Shown: positions 1 to 8,313 of the stretch, piece by piece
Position numbering within the stretch: the stretch's first letter is position 1
How the letters are laid out: every line of letters starts with the position of its first letter
From: Syntrophorhabdus sp.
GTDB taxonomy: Bacteria > Desulfobacterota > BSN033 > UBA1163
Direction: 5' to 3'
Length of the DNA stretch: 22,071 bases
Assembly (NCBI GenBank): GCA_020724025.1
Contig: DYHU01000022.1
Location: forward strand, 1 to 22,071
The notes under the pieces: model-generated
Told to the model about the DNA's origin: nothing
Databases searched by the model: none
The model's input: the letters and a program-made list of their open reading frames with translations, nothing else
Position numbers and translations under genes: made by a program

Positions 1-2
1 CC

Positions 3-101
3 GAAAAAGAATGTAAAATCATGCTTGTTGAACCTGCTGGCACAATAAACACGGGGGATGCAGGTGGTGATTTAACTGCTGAGAACAATGTTTGGATATG
101 A
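3..101 (+). CDS. possible 3' end of an unrecognised gene (partial)
   Basis: An open frame enters from the window edge and runs 32 codons to a TGA at 99-101. The visible tail contains [19 protein letters not shown] and then ends at NVWI. I recognise no family. The frame has ordinary codon use but is too short to prove coding. The next start codon lies more than 60 nt downstream, so it would be a separate gene upstream of the toxin-antitoxin-like pair. Confidence 0.3.
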   Translation, partial: EKECKIMLVEPAGTINTGDAGGDLTAENNVWI

Positions 102-137
102 ATCTCAGATAACAAGCGGCTGGAGCCGTTATGCCGA

Positions 138-153
138 TATAATATGGTATAAT
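138..153 (+). promoter_or_regulatory. two TATAAT boxes upstream of the DUF4258/DUF2283 pair
   Basis: Two exact TATAAT hexamers lie at 138-143 and 148-153, just before the ATG at 165. Neither has a recognisable -35 box at 17 nt. The upstream box would give a leader of about 15 nt, the downstream one a nearly leaderless mRNA, and no Shine-Dalgarno is visible before 165. The region is AT-rich, so chance occurrence is possible. Confidence 0.3.
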
Positions 154-164
154 TAAACAATTTA

Positions 165-407
165 ATGGGCGAATACAGGTTTACAGAATATTTTGAAAAA
201 GAGGTTTTGAGGAAACGTCCATACCTTAAGAGGGAATGGTGTATTCGCGTAATCGAAAACCCGCTTAAGGTTGAACCTCAGGAGCATAACCGTTTTCGAT
301 TTTGGGGTATAATCGATGAGCTTGAAGGCCGTGTGTTGCGAGTGGTGACTTTGGAGGATAAAAAAACGATTCACAATGCTTTTCCAGACAGGAGGTACAA
401 GGTATGA
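165..407 (+). CDS. DUF4258-like small protein, candidate toxin of a toxin-antitoxin pair
   Basis: An 80-residue basic protein beginning MGEYRFTEYFEKEVLRKRPY and ending in the block RVVTLEDKKTIHNAFPDRRY. I recognise this overall pattern (FTEYF...R.RPYL..EWC...FWG...LRVVTLED..T.HNAFPDR) as the small DUF4258-like proteins that commonly precede DUF2283 genes. RelE-like RNase activity has been suggested for such proteins, but no catalytic residues can be assigned with certainty from sequence alone. Its stop codon overlaps the start of the next gene (ATGA at 404-407), so the two are translationally coupled. No Shine-Dalgarno precedes the start. The assignment as a toxin is inferred from family and partner. 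Confidence 0.75.
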   Translation: MGEYRFTEYFEKEVLRKRPYLKREWCIRVIENPLKVEPQEHNRFRFWGIIDELEGRVLRVVTLEDKKTIHNAFPDRRYKV

Positions 408-622
408 AACTCAACTATTACCCGGAGACCGATTCCCTGTATATCGATCTCTCCGAGAAAACGAGCGTAGAGAGCAAAGAGATTTCTGAAGGTGTTGTGC
501 TTGATTATGATGTCGAAGGCAATTTGGTGGGCATTGATATTGATAACGCCAGCAAGAAAATTCAATTAAAAGAACTGATTCTAAGCAGGCTTCCATCCGA
601 CGTTCATACAGTGGCAGCATAA
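404..622 (+). CDS. DUF2283 family protein, candidate antitoxin
   Basis: A 72-residue acidic protein with the DUF2283 signature: MKLNYYPETDSLYIDLSE near the N-terminus, then EGVVLDYDVEGNLVGIDI and an ASKK segment. DUF2283 proteins are small, compact beta/alpha proteins usually encoded beside a DUF4258-type protein and often proposed as antitoxins. A good Shine-Dalgarno (CAGGAGGTAC, about 389-398) lies inside the upstream gene, and the ATG overlaps the upstream stop by 4 nt. It ends 14 nt before the convergent flavoprotein gene, so no terminator fits between them. The family call is confident; the antitoxin function is inferred. Confidence 0.8.
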   Translation: MKLNYYPETDSLYIDLSEKTSVESKEISEGVVLDYDVEGNLVGIDIDNASKKIQLKELILSRLPSDVHTVAA

Positions 623-636
623 CACGCAAGAGGAAA

Positions 637-2307
637 CTATCTGATCGTTCCCTGATACTCTGTGGTTAATTGCCTTTCCCTGACCAGAGGGTTCGAGTAG
701 TCGGGAAGGAGGATGGGTGAAATCTTCTTCCGGTCCACCCCTGCCCCTTTCAATTCCTGATGAAATCTCCTTACATGATCGAGTGTGAGACGTTCTTCCT
801 TCGCCCTCTCTCTCGCATAAAGGGCTGCATTCTTCCCTGCAATCCTTCCGAAGACCAGCACATCTAAAAGGGAATTGCCTGCCAACCGGTTTTCGCCCTG
901 GACACCGCCGGTCACCTCTCCGGCCGAGAAGAGTCCCGGAATGGCCGTTTCGCCCCTCTCGTTAAACTTCACCCCTCCGTTCTGATAGTGGAGCGTGGGA
1001 TAGATGAGAATCGGCTCTTTCGTAATATCAATTCCATACCTTTTAAAAATCTTATACTTGCCAATGAAGTTCTTTATCAAAGCGCCTTCTCCGTAGAGCA
1101 GATCGATCATGGGTGTGTCGAGCCAGACACCTACTTTTCCGGCAGGGGTCGAAACCCCTTTTCCGACTTCCACACATTCCCTGATAATGGAAGAGGCACA
1201 AGCATCCCTTGTCTCACGCTCAAAGACAAATTGTTCCCCTTCGATGTTAATCAGATGAGCGCCTGCACCCCTGAATTTTTCAGTGATGAGAAGTCCCTCT
1301 GCCTGTTCCGGATAGATTGCTCCTGTGGGATGGTACTGTGTGGTATGAAGGAGGCAGACTTCCAACCCTGCCCTGTAACCGAGGACCAGACCATCGCCTG
1401 TGGCGCCGTAATGGTTGGTTGTCATAAAACCGCCGATATGAAGCCGGCCTGACCCGCCTGTTGCCAGAATGACCGCTTTCGCCTTTACCAGAAGATATTC
1501 CTCTGTCTCCAGATTATAGAGAAGCGCGCCTGCACAGTGACCTCGTTCGTTTAGGGCCAACTCCACTGCCGGTTGAAATTCCAAGACTTCGATCCCTTCT
1601 CTGTTTCTTGCTTCGTCCCGCAACGTCCGCATGATCTCCGCACCGGTGATATCTGCGGCCACATGGACCCTTCTCCTGCTGGTTCCGCCGAGGTGAAAGA
1701 CCTTAAAACTCCCATTCGGGTTCTTATCGAACATCGCGCCCAGCCCTTCCATCCATTGAAGGATACACGGCGCCTCGGTGACAAGGGTGTAAACCAGTTC
1801 GGGGAAATTTTTGAAGTGTCCCCCTCCGATCGTATCGAGGTAGTGATAATAGGGAGAATCCTTGCCCGGCTGGGAGGCTACCTGGATTCCGCCCTCGGCC
1901 ATCATCGTATTGGCATCGCCATGCCTTAGCTTTGTGGCGAGGATGACCCTGGCGCCGCTCTCCCGGGCTACAATAGCGGCGGCTGTCCCTGCCCCTCCTC
2001 CTCCGATGATCAGGACATCGGTCTCATAATCGACCCGTGAAAGATTGATCTGATCCGGATCGATCCGGCTCCAGGACTCCAGAATGTTACAAATCTCAGG
2101 CGGCACGCGGTAACCCTTGCTCGGACCGACCTTCAGCTCCTGCAACGAACCTTCCTTATAGGAAGGGTGAAATCTTTTGAGCCTCTCTTCCTTTTCAGCA
2201 AGGCTCATCTTCGGAAATTCCCAGCCCCTTCTCCTCTGATCCAACCGCATGGGCCGGGTCTCTTCCACTCTCCGGATTAATTGTTTCAGTTCAGGTGTGT
2301 AAGCCAT
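637..2307 (-). CDS. FAD-binding fumarate reductase/succinate dehydrogenase flavoprotein-like oxidoreductase
   Basis: A 556-residue SdhA/FrdA/L-aspartate-oxidase superfamily flavoprotein, closest in look to TfrA-type soluble fumarate reductases. Residues 1-95 are a leader absent from classical SdhA. The dinucleotide-binding glycines (GGGGAG, 102-107) follow. NTMMAEGG (133-140) aligns with the SHTVAAEGG flavinylation segment of SdhA, but Asn133 replaces the His that binds FAD covalently, so FAD is probably non-covalent. HPTG (326-329), RGAGAHL near 346 and GENRLAGNSLLD (471-482) are the substrate and FAD-domain landmarks. The C-terminal helical domain is short. No iron-sulfur or membrane-anchor subunit is adjacent, so the electron partner and substrate (fumarate, a thiol pair or another enoate) are unknown. 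No Shine-Dalgarno is visible; the start follows from the upstream stop and an MAYTPELKQL N-terminus. Confidence 0.85.
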   Translation of the reverse strand: MAYTPELKQLIRRVEETRPMRLDQRRRGWEFPKMSLAEKEERLKRFHPSYKEGSLQELKVGPSKGYRVPPEICNILESWSRIDPDQINLSRVDYETDVLIIGGGGAGTAAAIVARESGARVILATKLRHGDANTMMAEGGIQVASQPGKDSPYYHYLDTIGGGHFKNFPELVYTLVTEAPCILQWMEGLGAMFDKNPNGSFKVFHLGGTSRRRVHVAADITGAEIMRTLRDEARNREGIEVLEFQPAVELALNERGHCAGALLYNLETEEYLLVKAKAVILATGGSGRLHIGGFMTTNHYGATGDGLVLGYRAGLEVCLLHTTQYHPTGAIYPEQAEGLLITEKFRGAGAHLINIEGEQFVFERETRDACASSIIRECVEVGKGVSTPAGKVGVWLDTPMIDLLYGEGALIKNFIGKYKIFKRYGIDITKEPILIYPTLHYQNGGVKFNERGETAIPGLFSAGEVTGGVQGENRLAGNSLLDVLVFGRIAGKNAALYARERAKEERLTLDHVRRFHQELKGAGVDRKKISPILLPDYSNPLVRERQLTTEYQGTIR

Positions 2308-2367
2308 CGGATTTGAGTTCAGGCAAGAATAAAAGATGATAAATCAGGGAAAGTCTTGTCCTATTTT

Positions 2368-2452
2368 AGTCCAATAGTCTCGCAGCCTGGTAGTCTTATA
2401 GTCTATTTAATTGTTTGACTATATGACTAACCGACTATTTGACTACATGACT
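2368..2452. repeat. 8-nt-period inverted array A1 (AGTC/GACT)
   Basis: The left arm has AGTC at 2368, 2376, 2392 and 2400, with AGCC at 2384, exactly 8 nt apart. An in-phase AGTC also lies at 2352. After a spacer the right arm has GACT, the reverse complement, at 2417, 2425, 2433, 2441 and 2449. The four bases between tetrads vary. The best helix pairs 2392-2403 with 2417-2428 (11 of 12). It fills the gap between the acyl-CoA ligase stop and the flavoprotein gene. Confidence 0.85.
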
Positions 2453-2470
2453 GCATTCACTTTAGTCACT

Positions 2471-4051
2471 TTAATGGACCTTCTTCTCGTAGCCTTTCCA
2501 GTACTGATCCCTCAACCCCTTCTTCTGAATCTTTCCGGAGCCTGTTCGTGGAAGGGCTTCGATGAAGTCGATCGATTTGGGAGCCTTATAGTGGGCGATC
2601 CGATCCTTGCAAAACCGGATGATCTCCTGCTCGGTAGCCATCTGTTCCTGTTTCAAAACGACGATACCCTTTACCGCCTCACCCCATTTCTCGTCGGGCA
2701 CACCAACGGCTGCACACTCCAGGATGGCTGGATGCATATAGAGCACATTCTCCACCTCTGTCGAATAGACATTCTCTCCGCCGGTCAGGATCATATCCTT
2801 CTTTCGATCGACGATGGTCACGTATCTTTCCTCGTCCATGACTGCCATGTCGCCGGTGTAAAGCCAGCCGTCTCTGATCGATTTCGCCGTCTCTTCCGGA
2901 AGTTTCCAGTAGCCTTTGGTGACGATATCTCCCTTGACGATGATTTCCCCTACCTCTTTTTCATCTCTTTTGATCTCTTCTCCCCGGTCATTGACCACCT
3001 TCAATTCAACGCCGATGAATTCTCTTCCCGTCTTCGACTTGAATCGAAGCTGCTCTCCGTCGGACAATTTTCTCAAATGACCCTTTAAGATGGAGAGCGT
3101 CAGATAGGGACTCGTCTCCGTCATTCCGTAGGTCTGGATGTAGTCGCATCTGAAGGTTTCGACAATCTTTCTAACCACTTCAGGCGCGATGGGCGCTCCT
3201 CCACTCAAGAGGACCCTCAGACTGCTGTAATCATATTTTCCGACATCAGGATGATTCACCATGAGGTTAAGCATGGTGGGAATGAGATTGGTGAGAGTGA
3301 CCCTCTCCCTCTCAATCGTCTCGAGGACGGTCTTCGCATCGAACTCTCTTACCAGAACATGCGTTCCTCCGATCCAGGTGATGGCCCAGGTTGCCCAGGC
3401 ATCGGCAAGGTGAAAGAGAGGGGCGACATGAATCCAGACATCCTGGTCTGTCAGATGGATCTCCGCAATCGTCCCCAGGGCATGGGTCGTCACATTCTTA
3501 TGCGAAAGCATCACGCCCTTGGGCCGACCGGTGGTGCCGCTCGTATAGTAGATTTGGGCAATGTCCTCGTCGGTGATAGGTGTTTCCAGGGGGGCATTCG
3601 GGTCTCCCTGTTCCAGAACTTTCTCGTAACGGAGGTCACGATCTTCCTGAGCAATGATTCCATCCCCTGTCCAGAGAATCTTTTTAATTCCTGATATCTT
3701 CTCTCTGATCGGATCGACCTGCTTTTGAAACACCGGATCCGAAATCAACACCTTCGATTCCGAATCCTGTAAAATAAAGGCGATCTCTCCGGGTGAAAGC
3801 CTGGTGTTGATGGGAACTGAGATGGCCCCGATTTGCGCAATCCCGTAATAAACTTCCAAAAAATAGTGGCAGTTGGGATGAAGGATGGCCACCTTATCAT
3901 CCTTGTTTATCCCGAAGGCTTTGAGACAGTGGGAGAACCGGTTGACCCGTTCATGGAATTTTCGGTAGGTCCACCGCCTCCCCCCGCAGACAATGGCTTG
4001 CTTTTGAGGAAAAAATTTGCTCGCTTTTTTTAAGGTCTCCGTCAGAACCAT
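2471..4051 (-). CDS. AMP-dependent long-chain fatty-acid (acyl-)CoA ligase
   Basis: A 526-residue member of the ANL adenylating superfamily that activates a carboxylic acid with ATP and CoA through an acyl-AMP intermediate. Visible core motifs are the phosphate-binding loop YTSGTTGRPKG (169-179), TYGMTETSP (307-315), GWLYTGD (395-401), the hinge DRKKD (415-419) with GGENVYSTEVE, and the C-terminal catalytic lysine in PRTGSGKIQK (Lys507). Length and domain order are normal for FadD-type ligases without a membrane anchor. Chain-length specificity cannot be read off. It starts 15 nt after the upstream synthase gene and has AAGG 5 nt before the ATG, so the two are very probably one operon. Fatty or aromatic acid activation for beta-oxidation is the likely role. 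Confidence 0.9.
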   Translation of the reverse strand: MVLTETLKKASKFFPQKQAIVCGGRRWTYRKFHERVNRFSHCLKAFGINKDDKVAILHPNCHYFLEVYYGIAQIGAISVPINTRLSPGEIAFILQDSESKVLISDPVFQKQVDPIREKISGIKKILWTGDGIIAQEDRDLRYEKVLEQGDPNAPLETPITDEDIAQIYYTSGTTGRPKGVMLSHKNVTTHALGTIAEIHLTDQDVWIHVAPLFHLADAWATWAITWIGGTHVLVREFDAKTVLETIERERVTLTNLIPTMLNLMVNHPDVGKYDYSSLRVLLSGGAPIAPEVVRKIVETFRCDYIQTYGMTETSPYLTLSILKGHLRKLSDGEQLRFKSKTGREFIGVELKVVNDRGEEIKRDEKEVGEIIVKGDIVTKGYWKLPEETAKSIRDGWLYTGDMAVMDEERYVTIVDRKKDMILTGGENVYSTEVENVLYMHPAILECAAVGVPDEKWGEAVKGIVVLKQEQMATEQEIIRFCKDRIAHYKAPKSIDFIEALPRTGSGKIQKKGLRDQYWKGYEKKVH

Positions 4052-4066
4052 GATGCCTTCATTCCG

Positions 4067-5881
4067 TCACTCCTCTTCGCTCTTGGTCAGATCTTCGAAT
4101 CGGATATCGAGCCCCAGGATTCCTCGGATTTCCCCCACTTCATTTCGAATCGGCCCGGAGACGGTGATACACAGAACTTCTGTATGCTTTGATGAATAAG
4201 GGTTAGTGACATGAATTTTACCATCTTTCAAGGGTTCGATGAACCAGGGGCGGTTTGAGTAATTCTCTCCCGGTGGTATATTTCCATATTTGGATTGATC
4301 CACTGGCTGAACGATCGTCCGCGTAATCTTTGTCCCATGCACATTCACGACATAGACGTACTGTAGATAGGGGTATTCATCCAACAGAGTTTGTAAGATT
4401 GATTCTATCTGCGTTGGATCCATCGATTTTATCTCGGGTCTCTCAATCACCCGTTCGACAATATGGGCCGCCATTCCATGGGCCTTCGCTTTCAGCATAT
4501 CGAACTCTGAGACGAAGATTTCGGCGAGGTATTTCCGTGTCACCTTCTCCATCTCCTGATCCGAGACCGCGGTCGTTCTTCCTTCCTCATACTGTCTGGT
4601 CACCCAGCGGTTGATCTTTCCCACTCCCGGATGGGTTTTTTCGACTTTGTCCTTTCCGGTCAGGGCGAAGTGGGAGTTAATCCACTGGGCAATGCCCGCC
4701 AGCCCGGATTTGTCATTGACCGAGACCGAAATGGGCCGGTTGAGAATTTTGGCGGTGTTGAAGATGTTATAGATCTCCTCATTCTTCAGAATTCCGTCCG
4801 CATGGATGCCGGCGCTTGTCGCATTGAAGTTGGCTCCGACGAAGGGCATACCGGCCGGAATCGGGGCGCCGATATTGCGCTCGAAGTAGTTTCGGATCTC
4901 GGTGATCAACGTCGTATCGATTCCATTGTTGTGTCCGGTGAGGCTGATATACTCGATGATCAACCCCTCGATGGGCGCATTGCCTGTCCTCTCTCCAAAG
5001 CCTAATAGCGTCCCATTGGCCGCCGAACATCCGTAGAGCCAGGCTGTGGTCGCATTGATCAATCCCTTGTGAAAATCGTTATGACCGTGCCATTCCAAAT
5101 ATTCGGAAGGCACCCCGGCATCGTCGACCATGGCGCGGATGATCTTCGGCACACACCTCGGAAGGGCCGCGCCCGGATAGGTCACGCCGTAGCCCAGGGT
5201 GTCGCAGAGCCGGATTTTCACCGGCAGTTTGGCTTCCTCGGAAAGACGCATGATATCCTGCGCAAAAGGGACGCAGAACCCGTAGATATCCGCACGGGTG
5301 ACATCCTCAAAATGGCACCTGGGGACGATCCCCAGATCCAGAGCCGCAGAAACAATGGAGAGGTACTCCCTTAACACGACCCTCCTGTTCTTCTTCAATT
5401 TTAAGAAGATGTGATAATCGGAAACCGAAGTGAGAATTCCCGTCTCCTTCAACCCCATCTCTTTGACCATCTTGAAGTCCTCTTTGACGGCGCGTATCCA
5501 CCCGGTGATCTCTGGATAGCGGTAATTCCTTTCCTGGCACTTTCTTAACGCCTCCTTGTCCTTCTCGCTGTATAGGAAAAATTCGCACTGGCGGATCACA
5601 CCATTGGCGCCTCCCAATTTATGGAGCATTTCATAGAGATCAACGATCTGTTCCACGGTATAGGGAGGTCTCGCCTGCTGGCCATCCCGGAAGGTGGTGT
5701 CTGTGATGAAGATCTCTTCCGGAGGATCGATGAAGACGAACCGATTATCGAACTCGATCCGGCACACCTCCTCGTAGGGAAAGACATGCCGGTAGAGGTT
5801 CGGCTCCTGGATATCCAGAAGTGGAAATTGGATGGTGGCCGTCTTGCTCTGGAAAGCCTTCTTCTTTTTTGCTATAGCCAT
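4067..5881 (-). CDS. Isopropylmalate/homocitrate synthase-family enzyme (Re-citrate synthase-like) with a C-terminal Cache-like domain
   Basis: A 604-residue DRE-TIM metallolyase. The catalytic start ITDTTFRDGQQARPPYT lies at 59-75 (Arg65, Asp66), the metal ligands HGHND at 265-269, and GFGERTGNAP at 294-303. The second block SAGIHADGILKN (356-367) resembles the LeuA/homocitrate synthase subdomain. These enzymes condense acetyl-CoA with a 2-oxoacid. The DTTFRDGQQARPPYT form and the long conserved barrel resemble Re-citrate synthases of anaerobes (oxaloacetate as acceptor), but this is from memory of the family, not a search. Residues about 495-597 look like a Cache sensor domain (NYSNRPWF, then VLCITVSGPIRN and GILGLDIRFEDL) in place of a LeuA regulatory domain. 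No signal peptide or membrane segment is present, so the fused domain is cytoplasmic. It is first in an operon with the acyl-CoA ligase; GAGG precedes the ATG. Confidence 0.85.
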   Translation of the reverse strand: MAIAKKKKAFQSKTATIQFPLLDIQEPNLYRHVFPYEEVCRIEFDNRFVFIDPPEEIFITDTTFRDGQQARPPYTVEQIVDLYEMLHKLGGANGVIRQCEFFLYSEKDKEALRKCQERNYRYPEITGWIRAVKEDFKMVKEMGLKETGILTSVSDYHIFLKLKKNRRVVLREYLSIVSAALDLGIVPRCHFEDVTRADIYGFCVPFAQDIMRLSEEAKLPVKIRLCDTLGYGVTYPGAALPRCVPKIIRAMVDDAGVPSEYLEWHGHNDFHKGLINATTAWLYGCSAANGTLLGFGERTGNAPIEGLIIEYISLTGHNNGIDTTLITEIRNYFERNIGAPIPAGMPFVGANFNATSAGIHADGILKNEEIYNIFNTAKILNRPISVSVNDKSGLAGIAQWINSHFALTGKDKVEKTHPGVGKINRWVTRQYEEGRTTAVSDQEMEKVTRKYLAEIFVSEFDMLKAKAHGMAAHIVERVIERPEIKSMDPTQIESILQTLLDEYPYLQYVYVVNVHGTKITRTIVQPVDQSKYGNIPPGENYSNRPWFIEPLKDGKIHVTNPYSSKHTEVLCITVSGPIRNEVGEIRGILGLDIRFEDLTKSEEE

Positions 5882-5932
5882 GCTTCTTCCCTCTCTTTAA
5901 AGGTTTATTCCCTAAAAGATGCTTGATTTATA

Positions 5933-6010
5933 AAATCCCTCCTTACCTCCCTTTGCCAAAGGGAGTCCCGCGTTTCGCGGGATTTGGTAAAGAGGGGGTA
6001 GGGGAGATTT
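5933..6010. repeat. imperfect palindromic intergenic element with TCCCGC hairpin core
   Basis: Left arm AAATCCCTCCTTACCTCC pairs imperfectly with right arm GGGGTAGGGGAGATTT. At the centre lies a tight hairpin TCCCGCG (5966-5972), loop TTT, CGCGGGA (5976-5982). Such 80-nt pyrimidine/purine palindromes behave like MITE or REP-type dispersed repeats. It occupies most of the aspS/synthase gap and could also slow transcription. Confidence 0.7.
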
Positions 6011-6053
6011 TTACAATGATGTCTGCTCAATGATGGAACCTTTAATAATGGAT

Positions 6054-7832
6054 TCAAACTTTTAACTTAATCCACAACTCATCGAGTTGCTTTCCATCCA
6101 CTTTCGAAGGGGCATCGGTCATCAGGCAGGTTCCCTTCTGCGTTTTTGGAAAGGCGATCACATCCCGGATCGACTCCGAATGGCTGAGGATCATGACAAG
6201 CCGATCGAATCCGAAAGCGATCCCTCCATGAGGAGGGGTCCCAAATTCGAGGGCCTCGAGCAGAAATCCGAACCTCTCCCTTGCCTCCTCCCCATCCATC
6301 CCCAACTTCTCGAAGAGAAGGGATTGCACCTCCTTCAGATGGTTCCGGATGCTTCCCCCTCCGATTTCGGAACCGTTTAAAACGAGATCATAAGCCTTGG
6401 CCCTGACCTCTTCCGGGTGTTCCTTCAATCTGGAGATATCCTCATCCCTGGGAGCGGTGAAAGGGTGATGGACAGCCACATATCTCTTCTCTGCCTCATC
6501 ATATTCCAAGAGGGGGAAATCCAAAATCCAAACAAATCGGTACTCATCTTCCGGGATGAGCCCTAACTTCCTGCCGAGATGGAGACGGAGGTTTGCCAGT
6601 GACTGATTTACGACTTTAGATGGGCCGGCAATGAAGAGAAGGAGATCGCCCTCCGATGCCCCCATGGTTTCTTCCACTGACCTTCTCTCCTCATCGGTGA
6701 TGAATTTCTGAATGGGTGATTGCCATCCCTCCTGACCGACTTTGGCCGAGATTAACCCTTTGGCTCCATAGTCATAGACAAAATGGGTAAGGTCCTCGAT
6801 CTCCTTTCGTGAAAAGGTCGCCCCTCCCTTCACATTGATCGCCTTGATGATTCCTCCCCCATTGAGCGCCTCTTTGAAAACCTTGAAGGCTGAATTCTTC
6901 AAGATAGGGGAGAGGTCCCTCAATTCCAGCCCGAACCGGATATCAGGCTTATCCAGACCATACCGGTCCATCGCCTCATCATAGCTCAAAACCGGGAAAG
7001 GGGTCTCCAGTTCTGTCCCTAATACCTCTTTAAAGAGGTGGACCATGAGCCCTTCCATCGTTCCCCGAATATCCTCCACCGTCACAAAGGACATCTCCAC
7101 ATCGATCTGCGTAAACTCCGGCTGGCGGTCCGAGCGGAGGTCTTCATCCCTGAAACATCTCACAATCTGAAAGTACCGGTCATAACCGGCCACCATGAGA
7201 ATCTGTTTGAAGAGCTGAGGCGATTGTGGCAGGGCATAAAAATGGCCCGGGCTGAGACGGCTCGGAACGAGAAAATCCCTCGCCCCCTCAGGAGTGCTCT
7301 TGGTAAGCATCGGCGTTTCGACCTCCAGGAAACCCAGCCGGTCGAAATAATCTCTCACCTCTCTGGCCAGCCGATGCCGGAGGATCAGATTCTTCTGCAA
7401 ACCCGGCTTTCTTAAGTCAAGATATCGATATTTGAGCCGGGTATTCTCAGCCACTTCCTCTTCATCTTCGATAAGGAATGGCGGTGTTCTGGAACCATTC
7501 AGAATCTTTAGCTCCTTAACGGCCACCTCAATCTCTCCGGTGCCCAGCTTGGGATTGGCCGTTCCCTCAGGCCTCAACACGATCTCTCCCCTTATTCCGA
7601 TGACATACTCGCCCCGGAGGCCCTGTGCCTTCTCATGGGCTTCGCGATTCGCCTCGGGATTGAAGACCGCCTGCACCAGGCCGTAGCGGTCCCTCACCTC
7701 AATGAAGATGAGACCTCCCAGATCCCTCCTCTTTTGAACCCATCCCAGGAGGGTCACTTCGCGGCCCCTATCCTCCTTCCGGAGATTTCCGCAGTAATCC
7801 GTTCTCTTCCATTCTCCTAAAAAATCGATCAT
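6054..7832 (-). CDS. aspS: Aspartate--tRNA ligase
   Basis: A 592-residue class IIb aminoacyl-tRNA synthetase of the bacterial type, charging tRNA-Asp in the cytoplasm. The N-terminal OB anticodon-binding domain covers about 1-110, motif 2 contains [16 protein letters not shown] and TQID, the bacteria-specific GAD insertion follows, and motif 3 is [13 protein letters not shown] with [10 protein letters not shown] just after. In the OB domain [10 protein letters not shown] has Leu38 where non-discriminating AspRS enzymes such as that of Pseudomonas carry His, which favours a discriminating enzyme specific for tRNA-Asp. The gene has its own sigma-70-like promoter (7932-7960). No Shine-Dalgarno precedes the ATG; the 8-nt-period array begins only 4 nt upstream, so translation initiation is unusual. 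Confidence 0.97.
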   Translation of the reverse strand: MIDFLGEWKRTDYCGNLRKEDRGREVTLLGWVQKRRDLGGLIFIEVRDRYGLVQAVFNPEANREAHEKAQGLRGEYVIGIRGEIVLRPEGTANPKLGTGEIEVAVKELKILNGSRTPPFLIEDEEEVAENTRLKYRYLDLRKPGLQKNLILRHRLAREVRDYFDRLGFLEVETPMLTKSTPEGARDFLVPSRLSPGHFYALPQSPQLFKQILMVAGYDRYFQIVRCFRDEDLRSDRQPEFTQIDVEMSFVTVEDIRGTMEGLMVHLFKEVLGTELETPFPVLSYDEAMDRYGLDKPDIRFGLELRDLSPILKNSAFKVFKEALNGGGIIKAINVKGGATFSRKEIEDLTHFVYDYGAKGLISAKVGQEGWQSPIQKFITDEERRSVEETMGASEGDLLLFIAGPSKVVNQSLANLRLHLGRKLGLIPEDEYRFVWILDFPLLEYDEAEKRYVAVHHPFTAPRDEDISRLKEHPEEVRAKAYDLVLNGSEIGGGSIRNHLKEVQSLLFEKLGMDGEEARERFGFLLEALEFGTPPHGGIAFGFDRLVMILSHSESIRDVIAFPKTQKGTCLMTDAPSKVDGKQLDELWIKLKV

Positions 7833-7835
7833 GGT

Positions 7836-7923
7836 AGTCTCATAGTCCTATAGTCTTATTGTCTGATCGTCCCATAGACTAATCGTTTTTTCATTGACTA
7901 TGAGACAAAAAGACTATCCGATT
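7836..7923. repeat. 8-nt-period inverted array A2 in the aspS leader
   Basis: AGTC-type tetrads start at 7836, 7844, 7852, 7860 (TGTC), 7868 (CGTC) and 7876 (AGAC), exactly 8 nt apart, each followed by a YNAT-like tetramer. After a T-rich spacer the inverted arm has GACT, GACA, GACT and GATT at 7896, 7904, 7912 and 7920. The perfect helix is GTCTCATAGTC (7837-7847) with GACTATGAGAC (7896-7906). It lies between the predicted transcription start and the aspS ATG. Confidence 0.85.
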
Positions 7924-7931
7924 GAAATAGT

Positions 7932-7960
7932 ATATTAACTGAATCTCATATGAGGGTCAA
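7932..7960 (-). promoter_or_regulatory. sigma-70-type promoter of aspS
   Basis: On the minus strand TTGACC (7955-7960) and TAATAT (7932-7937) are separated by exactly 17 nt. Transcription would start near 7925, giving a leader of about 93 nt made almost wholly of array A2. The spacer contains the perfect palindrome CTCATATGAG (7945-7954), next to the -35 box, a possible repressor site. Confidence 0.65.
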
Positions 7961-7963
7961 GGA

Positions 7964-7997
7964 GTTACAACTTCCGGAGGTATGGAATTGTTGTAAC
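7964..7997. promoter_or_regulatory. 12-bp inverted repeat upstream of the aspS promoter (operator or terminator)
   Basis: GTTACAAC (7964-7971) followed by TTCC pairs with GGAA and GTTGTAAC (7990-7997), with a 2-nt bulge. It lies 3 nt upstream of the aspS -35 box. It lacks a T-run on the minus strand, so an operator seems as likely as a terminator of the small gene upstream. Confidence 0.35.
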
Positions 7998-8103
7998 GTA
8001 AGGAATAAAATATTGGGGTTTCTCTCTTTTCTCCTAATGGAGAGAATAGAATTGGGACTGCATGGGGCCTTTTGGGGATGAAGGATCTCAGTCCAGCTAA
8101 GCG

Positions 8104-8313
8104 TTATTTCTTCTTCCGCCTATTTTTAATTTCACCTGCAATGGTTTTAATATCCAATTCCTTTAGCCACTGCTCTCTTTCTTTAGTATAATCTCCCACT
8201 CCAGCTTCGAATTGTTGAAGAAAACGCACCATCCCTACGGGCCCCAGGGCCTTAGCTAAAGCCTCGATTCCCAATTTCCGTAGGTCAACTGGATTTAATG
8301 TTTGGACGTCCAT
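8104..8313 (-). CDS. small hypothetical protein, second gene of a two-gene unit
   Basis: A 69-residue protein with the core NPVDLRKLGIEALAKALGPV and GMVRFLQQFEAGVGDYTKER, ending in a basic tail NRRKKK. I believe similar small proteins recur in anaerobe genomes, usually unnamed, but I cannot name a family. It has a strong Shine-Dalgarno (GGAGGAG, 8322-8328) located inside the upstream 40-codon gene, and its start overlaps that gene by 19 nt. No signal peptide or membrane segment is present. A toxin-antitoxin-like pair is possible from size and overlap only. Confidence 0.65.
   Translation of the reverse strand: MDVQTLNPVDLRKLGIEALAKALGPVGMVRFLQQFEAGVGDYTKEREQWLKELDIKTIAGEIKNRRKKK

Noticed and set aside
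2368..2452. Periodic array as a CRISPR
   Set aside because: Units are 8 nt with no spacers of CRISPR length, the second half is inverted, and no cas genes are present.
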